Shown here piece after piece: positions 36,710-44,678 of a stretch of 64,000 nucleotides of DNA. The notes below the pieces were generated by a model. It was not told the origin of the DNA, ran no database searches, and saw only the letters and a program-made list of their open reading frames with translations. The stretch lies in contig NZ_NTGA01000020.1 in NCBI RefSeq assembly GCF_002289575.1, forward strand, positions 57,813 to 121,812. Direction: 5' to 3'. This DNA comes from Dietzia natronolimnaea (lineage in GTDB: Bacteria > Actinomycetota > Actinomycetes > Mycobacteriales > Mycobacteriaceae). The position numbers were made by a program, and so were the translations under genes. Each line of letters opens with the position of its first letter. The stretch's first letter is position 1.

Positions 36710-37476
36710 CAGAACACCGTCTCCTCTCGGGTGACCAGACGTTCGAGGATCCAGTCGGGCAGGATCGCCTCGTCGCCCGGCGATTCGGACAGCGGCGCGA
36801 CCTGGGTGACGAACCGCGAGACGGCGTCCCGCTTCGCCTCCAGTTCGGCATCGGTGAGCACCACCCGGCGACGACGCCCCCATGGCACCCGGGGATCACC
36901 GGGCGCGGCCCAGTGCCAGGTCCACACCGGGTACTCGACCAGTCCGGCCCCGGTGGCGGCGCAGGCGTCGGCGGCCGCCTGACCGACGGCCTCGTGATCG
37001 GGGTGGCCATCCCCGCGCCACGTCGCCAGGACGAGCGTTCCGGGGCCCCCGTCGTCGACGATCCCGGTGACGGCGTCGGTGAGGGTGTCGAGATGCTCGT
37101 GGACCTTCCCGTCCGGCAGCCCCAGTCTGACGGGCTCGGGCAGCCCGATCAGCGAGCACGCCGTCCGGCTCTCCTCGACCCTCAGCTCGGCCAGCCGATG
37201 CGGGGAGAGAGTGGGGGAGTCGGGGTGGGAGGCGTCGCCGTCGGTCACCGCCACCACCGTGACGTCGACCCCCGCGGCTGCGAACCTGGAGGCCGTGACC
37301 CCGACGCCGAGGATCTCGTCGTCGGGATGGGGAGCGACGACGACGAGCCGTCGGCACCGACCCGGGATGGGGAACACCGGATCGGGAACTCGTCCGGCCA
37401 GCCACCGGGACCACTCGGTGGCGGGGGTGCCGCGGTCGCCGGGACCGATGCCCGCCCAGCCCTCGGGTTCGCTCAC
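36706..37476 (-). CDS. PIG-L family N-deacetylase
   Basis: PIG-L enzymes are zinc-dependent deacetylases of GlcNAc-type groups; MshB of mycothiol synthesis and Mca belong here. The 256-residue protein has the zinc motif VVAPHPDDEILGVG and the second ligand stretch GDGHPDHEAVG. I use the GTG at 37476; a GTG at 37491 would overlap the previous gene by 8 bases. It lies between the acyl-CoA-dehydrogenase-like gene and the NodS-like methyltransferase, to which it is coupled. In some bacteria these two domains are fused, which supports a joint pathway. Confidence 0.9.
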   Translation of the reverse strand: MSEPEGWAGIGPGDRGTPATEWSRWLAGRVPDPVFPIPGRCRRLVVVAPHPDDEILGVGVTASRFAAAGVDVTVVAVTDGDASHPDSPTLSPHRLAELRVEESRTACSLIGLPEPVRLGLPDGKVHEHLDTLTDAVTGIVDDGGPGTLVLATWRGDGHPDHEAVGQAAADACAATGAGLVEYPVWTWHWAAPGDPRVPWGRRRRVVLTDAELEAKRDAVSRFVTQVAPLSESPGDEAILPDWILERLVTREETVFW

Positions 37477-37483
37477 CGGGCCC

Positions 37484-38500
37484 TCACCCACGGGCCCAGC
37501 CGCCGTGTGTCCGGGCGGTGCGGCCGAGGCCGGCCAGATCGCGCTCGGCGTGGAACTGCCGGATGTAGACGGTCGCGTCGAGCACGGCCTGCGCGTGGCG
37601 CGGGTCCATCGCGAGCGGTCCGGCGCCCAGCGCGCGGCCGACCCGTCGGATGGTGTCGTCGACCGCGGCCTCCACGATCGCCCGCACGCGGACGGCCCGG
37701 TGGCGGGCCGCGACGAGGTCGGGGTCGGTGACAGCGGCCGGGCCGGCGACATCGATCTCACGCGCCGCGGCGTCGAGCGCCCAGCCCGCCCCGCCGAGCG
37801 ACACGTCGACCGCGCCGAGGTGGGCCAGCGCGTGCTCGTCGGCGTCGGGTCTGCTCGAGCGGGCCACGAGTGGTCGGGCCACGCCCATCCCGGCCCCCAG
37901 CCAGCAGGCCGCCACGCCGATACCCCCGTGCCAGAATCCGGGACGGTCGAGGTACGAACCGCGGGCGCCGACCGCGCGCGCAGGCACGTCCCGGAACTCC
38001 ACCGCAGTGGTGCCGGTCCCCGCCATCCCCGGGTTGGCCCAGCCGCCCGTCCGGGCCGACACACCCGGATGGCGCAGGTCCACGGCGAACAACCGCGGTT
38101 CGTCGTCGTCGCGGGCCGTGACCAGGGCGTGCGTGCACACCGCCGCTCCGGAGCACCAGGCCTTGACCCCGTCGAGCACCCAGCCACCCGCACCGACTCC
38201 GGATCCCGCACCACCTGGGGAACGCCGGGCGGTGACACGCGGCGTCGGCGGTTCGGCGGCCCACACGCCCCAGAACTCGCCGGGCGCGACGCGGGTGCCC
38301 TCGATCTCGGCGAGGATCGCGTCGGCGTCGGCGTGGGCCTCGACCAGGCGGCCGGCCGAGACGTCACGGGCGCACATGTCGGTGAGCCCGGACCAGCGGG
38401 CGCGGGTGTCCCCGTGGCCGGGCAGGGGCAGGACGGCGCGCCCCGAGCTCACCCACTGCCGGGCGAGGTCGGCGCCCCCGGGGCGATCGGACGAACTCAC
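37484..38500 (-). CDS. Acyl-CoA dehydrogenase-like flavoprotein
   Basis: The 338-residue protein is a short, divergent acyl-CoA dehydrogenase. WVLDGVKAWCSGAAVCTHALV matches the FAD-binding beta-domain (only the WVLDGVKAWCSG core is strongly conserved), and AVDLRHPGV and WANPGMAGTGTT follow. Family members usually have 380-400 residues, so the first helices are reduced. The usual catalytic Glu is not obvious. It sits in a tight cassette with a glycosyltransferase and a PIG-L deacetylase, so it may oxidise an acyl or amine group on a glycoconjugate. The GTG start overlaps the upstream stop (GTGA). Confidence 0.8.
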   Translation of the reverse strand: MSSSDRPGGADLARQWVSSGRAVLPLPGHGDTRARWSGLTDMCARDVSAGRLVEAHADADAILAEIEGTRVAPGEFWGVWAAEPPTPRVTARRSPGGAGSGVGAGGWVLDGVKAWCSGAAVCTHALVTARDDDEPRLFAVDLRHPGVSARTGGWANPGMAGTGTTAVEFRDVPARAVGARGSYLDRPGFWHGGIGVAACWLGAGMGVARPLVARSSRPDADEHALAHLGAVDVSLGGAGWALDAAAREIDVAGPAAVTDPDLVAARHRAVRVRAIVEAAVDDTIRRVGRALGAGPLAMDPRHAQAVLDATVYIRQFHAERDLAGLGRTARTHGGWARG

Positions 38501-39270
38501 GGGGCGACCCCGGTCCGGGAGTGATCCGCCCCGGTGCGAGCGGGAGCGGGGTGGTCCGGCTCGGGGTGCTCGAGTCCGGTGAGGTCCAGCTCGCTGAGGG
38601 CCAGCTCGGTGAGGGCCAGGTGGCCGGAGAAACCGCCCGGGGTGCGGGACTGCCGCCGGGCGGAGGTGGTCACCGGCGCCGCGGTGGACCAGGCGATCGA
38701 CATCCCGGCGGCCTCGGCGCGATGCACCAGCTCCACGTCCTCGTGGACCGGCAGAGGTGCGAAACCACCCAGGTCACGGTAGGCGCGGGCCGAGATGCCG
38801 ATGTTCGCGCCATGGATGTGACGGTGGTCCGAACCCGACCGGTAGTCCTCGAGGTAGCGCACGCGGGTGCCCCGGCTCCACTCGGACCAGTCGGTCACCT
38901 CCACCAGTCCCGCCACCACGTCGGCGCCGTCGAGCGCACACGCCACCTGGTCGGTCAGCCACGTGGCCGGGACGCGGGAGTCCGCGTCGGTGGTGGCGTA
39001 CCACCGCTCACCGGACGACGGCGTGAAGGGGGCGAGCGAGTCGAACCCCACAGCCCGCGCCGCGCCGACGTTGCGGGCGTCGCTCCTCACGATTCGGGCC
39101 CGTCCGCACGCCACGGCCTCGGAGGCATCGGTGCAGGTATCGAGAACCACCGTCACCGTCACCGGTACCGGGGTGAGGGCGGCGCAGGCCTCGAGCGAGT
39201 CCAGACACCCGGGGAGCAGGTCCTGCTCGTCGTGGACCGGGATCACCACGTCGATTCCCACGAAGCGCAT
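38497..39270 (-). CDS. Family 2 glycosyltransferase
   Basis: The 257-residue protein has a GT-A fold: DVVIPVHDEQDLLPGCLDSL at the N-terminus, a metal-binding motif in WYATTDADSRVP (the DxD-like D-A-D), and GGFAPLPVHEDVELVHR as the acceptor Asp region. There are no membrane helices, so it is a soluble transferase. The ATG at 39270 has GAAGGGAA upstream. It is the first gene of a coupled cassette with an acyl-CoA-dehydrogenase-like protein, a PIG-L deacetylase and a NodS-like methyltransferase. Confidence 0.87.
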   Translation of the reverse strand: MRFVGIDVVIPVHDEQDLLPGCLDSLEACAALTPVPVTVTVVLDTCTDASEAVACGRARIVRSDARNVGAARAVGFDSLAPFTPSSGERWYATTDADSRVPATWLTDQVACALDGADVVAGLVEVTDWSEWSRGTRVRYLEDYRSGSDHRHIHGANIGISARAYRDLGGFAPLPVHEDVELVHRAEAAGMSIAWSTAAPVTTSARRQSRTPGGFSGHLALTELALSELDLTGLEHPEPDHPAPARTGADHSRTGVAP

Positions 39271-39358
39271 CGGGTTCCCTTCGGGTCGCACGGGTGGTGC
39301 GGGCGGCGGAGGTGCCGCGGTCCGGCCGACGGGTTCAGAACTCCACGTGGCGCCCCGG

Positions 39359-40057
39359 TCAGAGGTTGGCGAAGAAATCCGCCCAGTAGAAGTCCCAGAA
39401 CGCCCAGAGGATGATCGCGGCCACTGCCAGGAACCATACGACCACGGGGACGAGGTGCCACCGCTGGAGCGCCCGGACCCAGCCGGCACCGGTGAGCTTG
39501 GCCAGCACGTGGAGCAGGGTGTACCAGAACATCGGGATGGTCATGGCCCACACGACCATGCACCAGGGGCACAGCACCTGGATGGAGAAGATGGACTGGT
39601 ACGCCAGCCAGTGCACCATCCCGGCGGCGAACGTCAGCCCGAGGAGCGCGCCCACCCAGTACCAGCGCGGGAAGCGCACGCCCGACGCGGCGGCGACGCC
39701 GATCGCGATGAGCAGCGCGTACCCCACCAGTCCGATGAAGGGGTTGGGGAAGCCGAAGACCGCGCCCTGCTCGGAGTTGATGACGCTCTTGCAGCTCATG
39801 AGGATCGAGAAGTTGCAGGCCGGCATGTAGTCCGGGTTCTCCAGGAGCCGGATCTTGTCCAGGCTGAGCTGGAACGACGCCACCAGGGCGACGATCGACC
39901 CCACGGTGAGCAGGACGCCCATCCACCGGTCGGTGAACACACGCGAGACGGGGCCGGGCTGGACGTCGGCGTCGGTGGTCGTCGAGGGGGCGATCGTCAC
40001 CGGCTCGGCGGGGGCGCCCGCGGGGTCGTCGTGCGGGGCGTCTGGGGTCTCGCGCAT
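39359..40057 (-). CDS. Vitamin K epoxide reductase family protein
   Basis: Bacterial VKOR reoxidises DsbA-like proteins outside the membrane and passes electrons to quinone. The 232-residue protein has five hydrophobic segments. The loop cysteines are in PACNFSILMSCKSV and the active CxxC is LCPWCMVVW. GFPNPFIGLVGYA is typical. No thioredoxin domain is fused. The ATG follows a -10 box by 6 bases. It lies between two accessory clusters but has its own promoter. In actinobacteria VKOR replaces DsbB. Confidence 0.93.
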   Translation of the reverse strand: MRETPDAPHDDPAGAPAEPVTIAPSTTTDADVQPGPVSRVFTDRWMGVLLTVGSIVALVASFQLSLDKIRLLENPDYMPACNFSILMSCKSVINSEQGAVFGFPNPFIGLVGYALLIAIGVAAASGVRFPRWYWVGALLGLTFAAGMVHWLAYQSIFSIQVLCPWCMVVWAMTIPMFWYTLLHVLAKLTGAGWVRALQRWHLVPVVVWFLAVAAIILWAFWDFYWADFFANL

Positions 40058-40063
40058 GCGGCC

Positions 40064-40069
40064 AGCGTA
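40064..40069 (-). promoter_or_regulatory. -10 element TACGCT of the VKOR gene
   Basis: On the reverse strand TACGCT ends 6 bases before the ATG at 40057. It lies 12 bases beyond the stop of the upstream glycosyltransferase gene, whose terminal codon is at 40081, and indicates a separate leaderless transcript. Confidence 0.45.
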
Positions 40070-40080
40070 CCGATGGCCGA

Positions 40081-41214
40081 TCAGTCGGCGTTCACCTGCG
40101 CCGGTGGAGGCTGCCCGAGGTGGCCGCCGGAGTGGTCGGCGTAGAACTCGAGGTGCGCCGCGGCCGCCGCGTCCCAGGTGAGCGAGGCCGCCAGAGCGCT
40201 GCCGGCATCGGCCCGCGCGGGATCGGCGGACAGCGCGGACTCCAGCCGGTCCGCGAGTTCCGGGACCGATCCGGCGTAGTCGACGCAGGGGCCGAAGACC
40301 TCCCGGAGGATCGGCAGGTCGCGGGCGACTACCGGACGCCCTGCGGCGAGCGCCTCCATCGCGGCCAACCCGAAGCCCTCCTTGGTGGAGGGGAAGGCGA
40401 AGACGTCGCAGGCCGCGACGAGGCCCGGCAACTCGCCCTCAGGCACCGTGCCCAGGACCACGGGCTGTATCCCCAGCTCGTCGCACCGCTGGTCGAAGTG
40501 GGCGCGGTAGTCGCGGTAGTCGAACAGGGTCTCCCCGCCGGCAAAGACGAGCGAGAGATCCGGACGCCTCCGTCGCAGCAGCGCGAACGACTCCAGGAGG
40601 TCGATGCTGCCCTTGCGCGGCTCGATGCCTCCCACCGCCAGGACGTACGGGCCGAGCGTACGGCGCCACCGTTCGCGATCGGCGACGGCGGCCGACCCCG
40701 GGCCGGCGGCCTCGGCGAAGCGCGCGTGGTCCACGCCGTTGGGGATCACCGTGGGCGCCAGACCCCACCCCGACCGGACCTCGGCGGCGACGGCCTCGGA
40801 CACGCACACGTGCGCATAGGGCGTGGTGAGGGCCTTCTCGTGGCACTCCACCAGGACGGGGGTGGTGAAGTCGTCGAGGTGGTGCACGGTGCGGATGCAC
40901 CGGCCGACCGCGTTGGCGCTGATGCAGTCCTGGGCGTGGACGATGTCGAACCCGTGCGCATCGACGAACTCGCGCAGGGTGGCGATCGAGCGCACGATCC
41001 GGTCGGTGACGGACTCGCCGGGACGGTCGGGGAACGGTGCGAGGCGGACGGTGACGGCGGGGTCGACCTCGCGGAAGAAGCCGGCGTCCGCGCCGCGGGC
41101 CAGGGAGTACACCGTCACGCGGTGCCCGGCGCGGGCGAGGGCCTCGGCCAGGTGCAGGGTGTGCACCACGCCCCCGCGGGGGCGGGTCGAGTAGGTGAGC
41201 AGGGCTATCCGCAC
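40081..41214 (-). CDS. MSMEG_0565-type family 4 glycosyltransferase
   Basis: The 377-residue protein is a GT-B enzyme: LLTYSTRPRGGVVHTLHLAE at the start, VIPNGVDHARF in the middle, and the donor-binding stretch PSTKEGFGLAAMEALAAGRP. It matches the glycosyltransferase that ends the Nit1C-type cluster in Mycobacterium and other phyla. Its GTG start overlaps the upstream nitrilase-like gene by 10 bases. It is the last of eight genes in the operon. The acceptor is unknown. Confidence 0.88.
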   Translation of the reverse strand: MRIALLTYSTRPRGGVVHTLHLAEALARAGHRVTVYSLARGADAGFFREVDPAVTVRLAPFPDRPGESVTDRIVRSIATLREFVDAHGFDIVHAQDCISANAVGRCIRTVHHLDDFTTPVLVECHEKALTTPYAHVCVSEAVAAEVRSGWGLAPTVIPNGVDHARFAEAAGPGSAAVADRERWRRTLGPYVLAVGGIEPRKGSIDLLESFALLRRRRPDLSLVFAGGETLFDYRDYRAHFDQRCDELGIQPVVLGTVPEGELPGLVAACDVFAFPSTKEGFGLAAMEALAAGRPVVARDLPILREVFGPCVDYAGSVPELADRLESALSADPARADAGSALAASLTWDAAAAAHLEFYADHSGGHLGQPPPAQVNAD

Positions 41215-42086
41215 GTCGGTTCGCCTCCCGGTCGCGCAGGTGAGGGCGCGCGGCGTGGTTCGGTCGTGTAGGTCTCGGGCCGTCGCTCCGCGAGGTGGTC
41301 GAGGACCCTCTTCGAGCGAGCGAGTTCGGTGTCGATGTCGACCTCGACCCGGGCGAGCCCGCCCTTGGAGCGGGTGGCGGCCAGGACTTCGCCCCCTGGC
41401 CCCACGACCTTGGCCTGGCCGAGGAAGCGCAGGGAGCCCATGACGCCGGTCTGGTTGGAGGCCACCACGAACACCTGGTTCTCGGCGGCCCGCGCGCAGT
41501 CGTAGAGGTCGAACAACCGGGACTGACGGTCCGCGGGCAGTCGGGCGGCGCGGTCGGTCACGCTGGCGGGCCAGGCCGACAGGGTGGCCACCACCTGCGC
41601 GCCGTCGAGGGCGAGCGACCGCGCCGACTCGGGGAACGTCTTGTCGTAGTCGATGAGCATCCCCACGCGCCCGACCGGGGTGTCGAACGCACGGAACGTG
41701 TCACCCGCGCCGTAGCGGGTGCCCTCGTCGACCGGTTGATGCACCTTGCGGTGGACGCCGAGGACTCCGTCGCCGGTGAGGCAGACGGCGGTGTTGTAGC
41801 GCGTGCCGTCCCCGGCCTCGGTGTAGCCGATGCACACGGTCATGTCTCCCGCGGCGGCGGCGATGGCAGCGAGTTCCGGACCGTCGGGGTCGAGCGCCGG
41901 GGGTAGGGTCGCGGGGGAGGGGTCGCGAAGGTCGCCGAGGTAGCCGCCGAGGGTCGCGTGCGGAAAGACGAGCAGTTCCACGCCGTCGCGGGCCGCGGCG
42001 TCGATGATGCCGACGGCCTTGGCGACGCAGCGCGGGAGGTCCCGGCCGAAGTTCCCCGCCAGCGCTCCCAGGGTCACCGCGCGCAT
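41205..42086 (-). CDS. Nitrilase-fold pseudoenzyme of the Nit1C-type cluster
   Basis: The 293-residue protein keeps the carbon-nitrogen hydrolase fold and aligns along its length with the intact nitrilase encoded at 46244-47134. The catalytic triad is broken: the Glu is His43 (FPHATLGGYL), Lys114 remains (HRKVHQP), and the Cys is Asp146 (MLIDYDKTFPE). The surrounding residues are conserved, so this is not random decay. It probably does not hydrolyse nitriles; a binding or scaffold role is inference. The ATG shares one base with the stop of the upstream fusion gene. Confidence 0.87.
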   Translation of the reverse strand: MRAVTLGALAGNFGRDLPRCVAKAVGIIDAAARDGVELLVFPHATLGGYLGDLRDPSPATLPPALDPDGPELAAIAAAAGDMTVCIGYTEAGDGTRYNTAVCLTGDGVLGVHRKVHQPVDEGTRYGAGDTFRAFDTPVGRVGMLIDYDKTFPESARSLALDGAQVVATLSAWPASVTDRAARLPADRQSRLFDLYDCARAAENQVFVVASNQTGVMGSLRFLGQAKVVGPGGEVLAATRSKGGLARVEVDIDTELARSKRVLDHLAERRPETYTTEPRRAPSPARPGGEPTCG

Positions 42087-43579
42087 CAGGCGGGACCGAG
42101 TCCCGTCACGGTGCCGACGACGGCGACGGTGAACTCTCCGTCGGGCCAGCGCAGTCGCACCCCGGGCTCGTCGGTGAGGTGCCCGCAGGTCGCGGTGACC
42201 GCCGGGCCCGCGGGGGCGGGAGCCGGGTCCCGGTCGGCGGTGAGCATGGCGTAACCGGGGAAACACGTGAGCCAGGCGCCCACGCTCGCGCCCGCAGGAC
42301 GGGGGATCGCCGCGACGTCGAACTCGGCGCCCGTCCCGGAGGCCTCCGCGAGCATCCCCGCCGTGCCGACGATCCCCGCCATGCTCACGTCCTTGGCGGC
42401 GGCGGGGGCGATCCGTGCCACGTGCCCGGCGAGCAGGCGCAGCTCGTCGGAGGTCCGGCTGCTGGAGGAGTCCCACTGCCGCTCGTGGTATCCCGGCCGC
42501 CACGAGCCACCGAGGTCCGCGGTGAGGGACACGATGTGGCCCGGGCGGCCCCCACCGGCGGGCACCGGCCGCGAGGTGCGCCCCAGCGCGGTCACCGACA
42601 GCGCCGAGGGGACACCGACCTGCGTGTGGCCACCGAGCACGGGGACCCGCCAGGCGGCCGCCGCGGCGGCCACGCCCCTGACGATCCGCTCGAGATGGGA
42701 GGGGGTCGGGGCGGCGACGGCGTCGAGCAGTCCCACCGGGTCGGCGCCCATGGCCGAGAGGTCACCGAGGTTCACCAGCACCGAGCACCAGCCGGCCCAC
42801 TCGGGGTCGCGCTCGACCATCGAGGGCAGGATCGCGTCGCACGCGGCCACGAGATCGGTACCCGGTACCGGAGCGCCGTCGTCGCCGCGGAAGCCGGCCT
42901 CGCCGAGTCCGCCGGGCTGATCGGCCAACGGGGCCAGCAGTCCGGACAGCAGGGACTTGGTCGTGTCGGCGAGGCGCTGGATCCGGTCGACGGGCCATCG
43001 CATCCGGCGGTGGGCGCGACCGGAGATGACCGGTCCCGCCCCCGTGTCGTCCCAGCCGAGGGAGGTGAACAGCGGGCAGTAGCGGTCCTGGACGTCCGCG
43101 TCGAAGCGCAGTACCCCGCGGGCCTCCACGTGCGCGCAGGCGGAGCGGATCAGCGCGGGGCCGATGCCACCGGAGTGGGCCGTGTCGGCCACCACCAGCC
43201 GGCTCCCGGCCCACCATCCGATGTCCGGCTCGGCGCAGGGGGCGATCCGGACCCCTCCGAGGACGGTGCCGTCCGGCGCGACCGAGACGAGCACCACGGT
43301 GCGGGGGTCGTCGTCGACGTCGTCGAGGTCGGTGCGGGGGAACAGTCCCTGGCGGAGAACGAACTCCTCGTGGCGGAGCCGGTGATAGGCGGCCAGCACC
43401 CCGGGGTCCTCGGCGATCCTGACCACCGGGCCCGGTTCCGCGCGGTGTCCCCCCGCGAGGATCGACGCGGCGGCCGATCCCAGGACGGACTCCGCGGCGC
43501 GGGTCCGGCCGGTGGAGGCGGGACCCGTCAGCGCGGGGCCTGTGATTGCGGGGCCGGCGAGATCTCGGAGGTCGAGCAT
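42086..43579 (-). CDS. MSMEG_0567-type fusion: GNAT acetyltransferase plus AIR synthase-like domain
   Basis: The 497-residue protein joins two domains. Residues about 50-200 form a GNAT-like N-acyltransferase (ILAGGHRAEPGP, then GGVRIAPCAEP and GIGPALIRSACAHVEARG). Residues about 215-497 resemble PurM/AIR synthase (GEAGFRGDDGAPVPG, VLVNLGDLSAMGADPVGL and PVLGGHTQVGV, AAKDVSMAGIVGTAGM). In Synechocystis these are separate genes (sll0786 and sll0787 types). I choose the ATG at 43579, four bases after the radical SAM stop. The reaction is unknown; the AIR-synthase fold usually activates an amide with ATP. Confidence 0.85.
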   Translation of the reverse strand: MLDLRDLAGPAITGPALTGPASTGRTRAAESVLGSAAASILAGGHRAEPGPVVRIAEDPGVLAAYHRLRHEEFVLRQGLFPRTDLDDVDDDPRTVVLVSVAPDGTVLGGVRIAPCAEPDIGWWAGSRLVVADTAHSGGIGPALIRSACAHVEARGVLRFDADVQDRYCPLFTSLGWDDTGAGPVISGRAHRRMRWPVDRIQRLADTTKSLLSGLLAPLADQPGGLGEAGFRGDDGAPVPGTDLVAACDAILPSMVERDPEWAGWCSVLVNLGDLSAMGADPVGLLDAVAAPTPSHLERIVRGVAAAAAAWRVPVLGGHTQVGVPSALSVTALGRTSRPVPAGGGRPGHIVSLTADLGGSWRPGYHERQWDSSSSRTSDELRLLAGHVARIAPAAAKDVSMAGIVGTAGMLAEASGTGAEFDVAAIPRPAGASVGAWLTCFPGYAMLTADRDPAPAPAGPAVTATCGHLTDEPGVRLRWPDGEFTVAVVGTVTGLGPA

Positions 43580-43583
43580 CGAC

Positions 43584-44678
43584 TCACCCGCCGACCGACT
43601 GCAGGACGCTGCACGCGCCGCACGCCGCGCAACCCGCACGCTGGTCCGACCCGGCCATCCCCAGGCGCTGCAGGTGCGCGCCCACCTCGCGGCTGATGTA
43701 CTCCACCCGCCTGTGATCGGGCGCGGGCGCCCCGTCGACGTCGACGGCGAGGGTTCCTGCCTGGGGGCGATACGGGACGATGAACGGATAGACCCCCGAG
43801 TCGGCGAGCTCCCGCGCGCCGGCGATCATCTCGTCCGGGTCCTCGCCGAGTCCGACGAGGAGGTAGGTGGAGACCTGGTTGCGTCCGAACACCCGGACCG
43901 CCTCGTCCCAGGCGGCCCGGTACTCGGTCAGGGGGACCGTCGACTTGCCGGGCATCCACCGCCGGCGGGCGTCGTCGTCGAGCGACTCGACGTGGATGCC
44001 GATCGCGTCGGCACCGGCCTCGCGGAGCTCGGTCAGCACCGCCAGGTCGGCGGGCGGTTCGCACTGGACCTGGATCGGCAGCTCCGGGACCGCCGCCTTG
44101 ACGGCCCGGACGCAGCGCGCCAGGTGTGCCGCCCCGCGGTCGCGGCCGGCGGAGGTTCCCGTGGTCATGACCATCTGCCGCACCCCGTCGAGGTCCACGG
44201 CGGCGCGCGCGACCTCGGCGAGTTGCTCGGGCTGCTTGACCGGCACGGTGGTGCCCGCGCGCAGTGACTCCTCGATCGAGCAGAACCGGCAGCGCTCGTC
44301 GCGGCGGTAGCGGATGCAGGTCTGCACCACCGTCGTGGCCAGGACGTCCCGGCCGTGGAGCCGCGCGATCTTCTCGTACGGCACCCCGTCCGCGGTGCGG
44401 CGGTCGTAGAAGCGGGGGCGGCCGATCGCGGAGATCACGAGCCCGGTGTCCTCCCCGTCGCGCAGGACCCGGTCGCCGTCGAAGACGAAGGGGCTGTCGG
44501 GATTGCGGGGCAGCGCGGCGTCGCGCCCGGAGACGACCAGGTGCCCGTCGTCGCTGGGGCCTGCGCCCCCGTCGCGGTGCAGGGGCGGGGTGCCCCGGAT
44601 GCCGAGCAGGGCCAGGTCGACGCGCGTCGAGGTGGCTCCCGCGGTGGTGGCGGCTGCGGCGGTGGTGGAGGTGGTCAT
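43584..44678 (-). CDS. MSMEG_0568-type radical SAM protein
   Basis: The 364-residue protein belongs to the radical SAM branch found in Nit1C-type clusters. The iron-sulfur cysteines appear as C121, C130 and C133, a CX8CX2C spacing rather than CX3CX2C. VMTTGTSAGRDRG and IGIHVESLDDDARRRW are consistent with a radical SAM barrel. Three more cysteines (C350, C353, C356) close the protein and may hold an auxiliary cluster. The ATG at 44678 overlaps the upstream stop by four bases (ATGA). A long upstream frame is a shadow of the flavoprotein gene. Confidence 0.88.
   Translation of the reverse strand: MTTSTTAAAATTAGATSTRVDLALLGIRGTPPLHRDGGAGPSDDGHLVVSGRDAALPRNPDSPFVFDGDRVLRDGEDTGLVISAIGRPRFYDRRTADGVPYEKIARLHGRDVLATTVVQTCIRYRRDERCRFCSIEESLRAGTTVPVKQPEQLAEVARAAVDLDGVRQMVMTTGTSAGRDRGAAHLARCVRAVKAAVPELPIQVQCEPPADLAVLTELREAGADAIGIHVESLDDDARRRWMPGKSTVPLTEYRAAWDEAVRVFGRNQVSTYLLVGLGEDPDEMIAGARELADSGVYPFIVPYRPQAGTLAVDVDGAPAPDHRRVEYISREVGAHLQRLGMAGSDQRAGCAACGACSVLQSVGG

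Noticed and set aside
36706..38367. A 553-residue fusion of PIG-L deacetylase with an N-terminal extension.
   Set aside because: The extension is an out-of-frame reading of the acyl-CoA-dehydrogenase-like gene.
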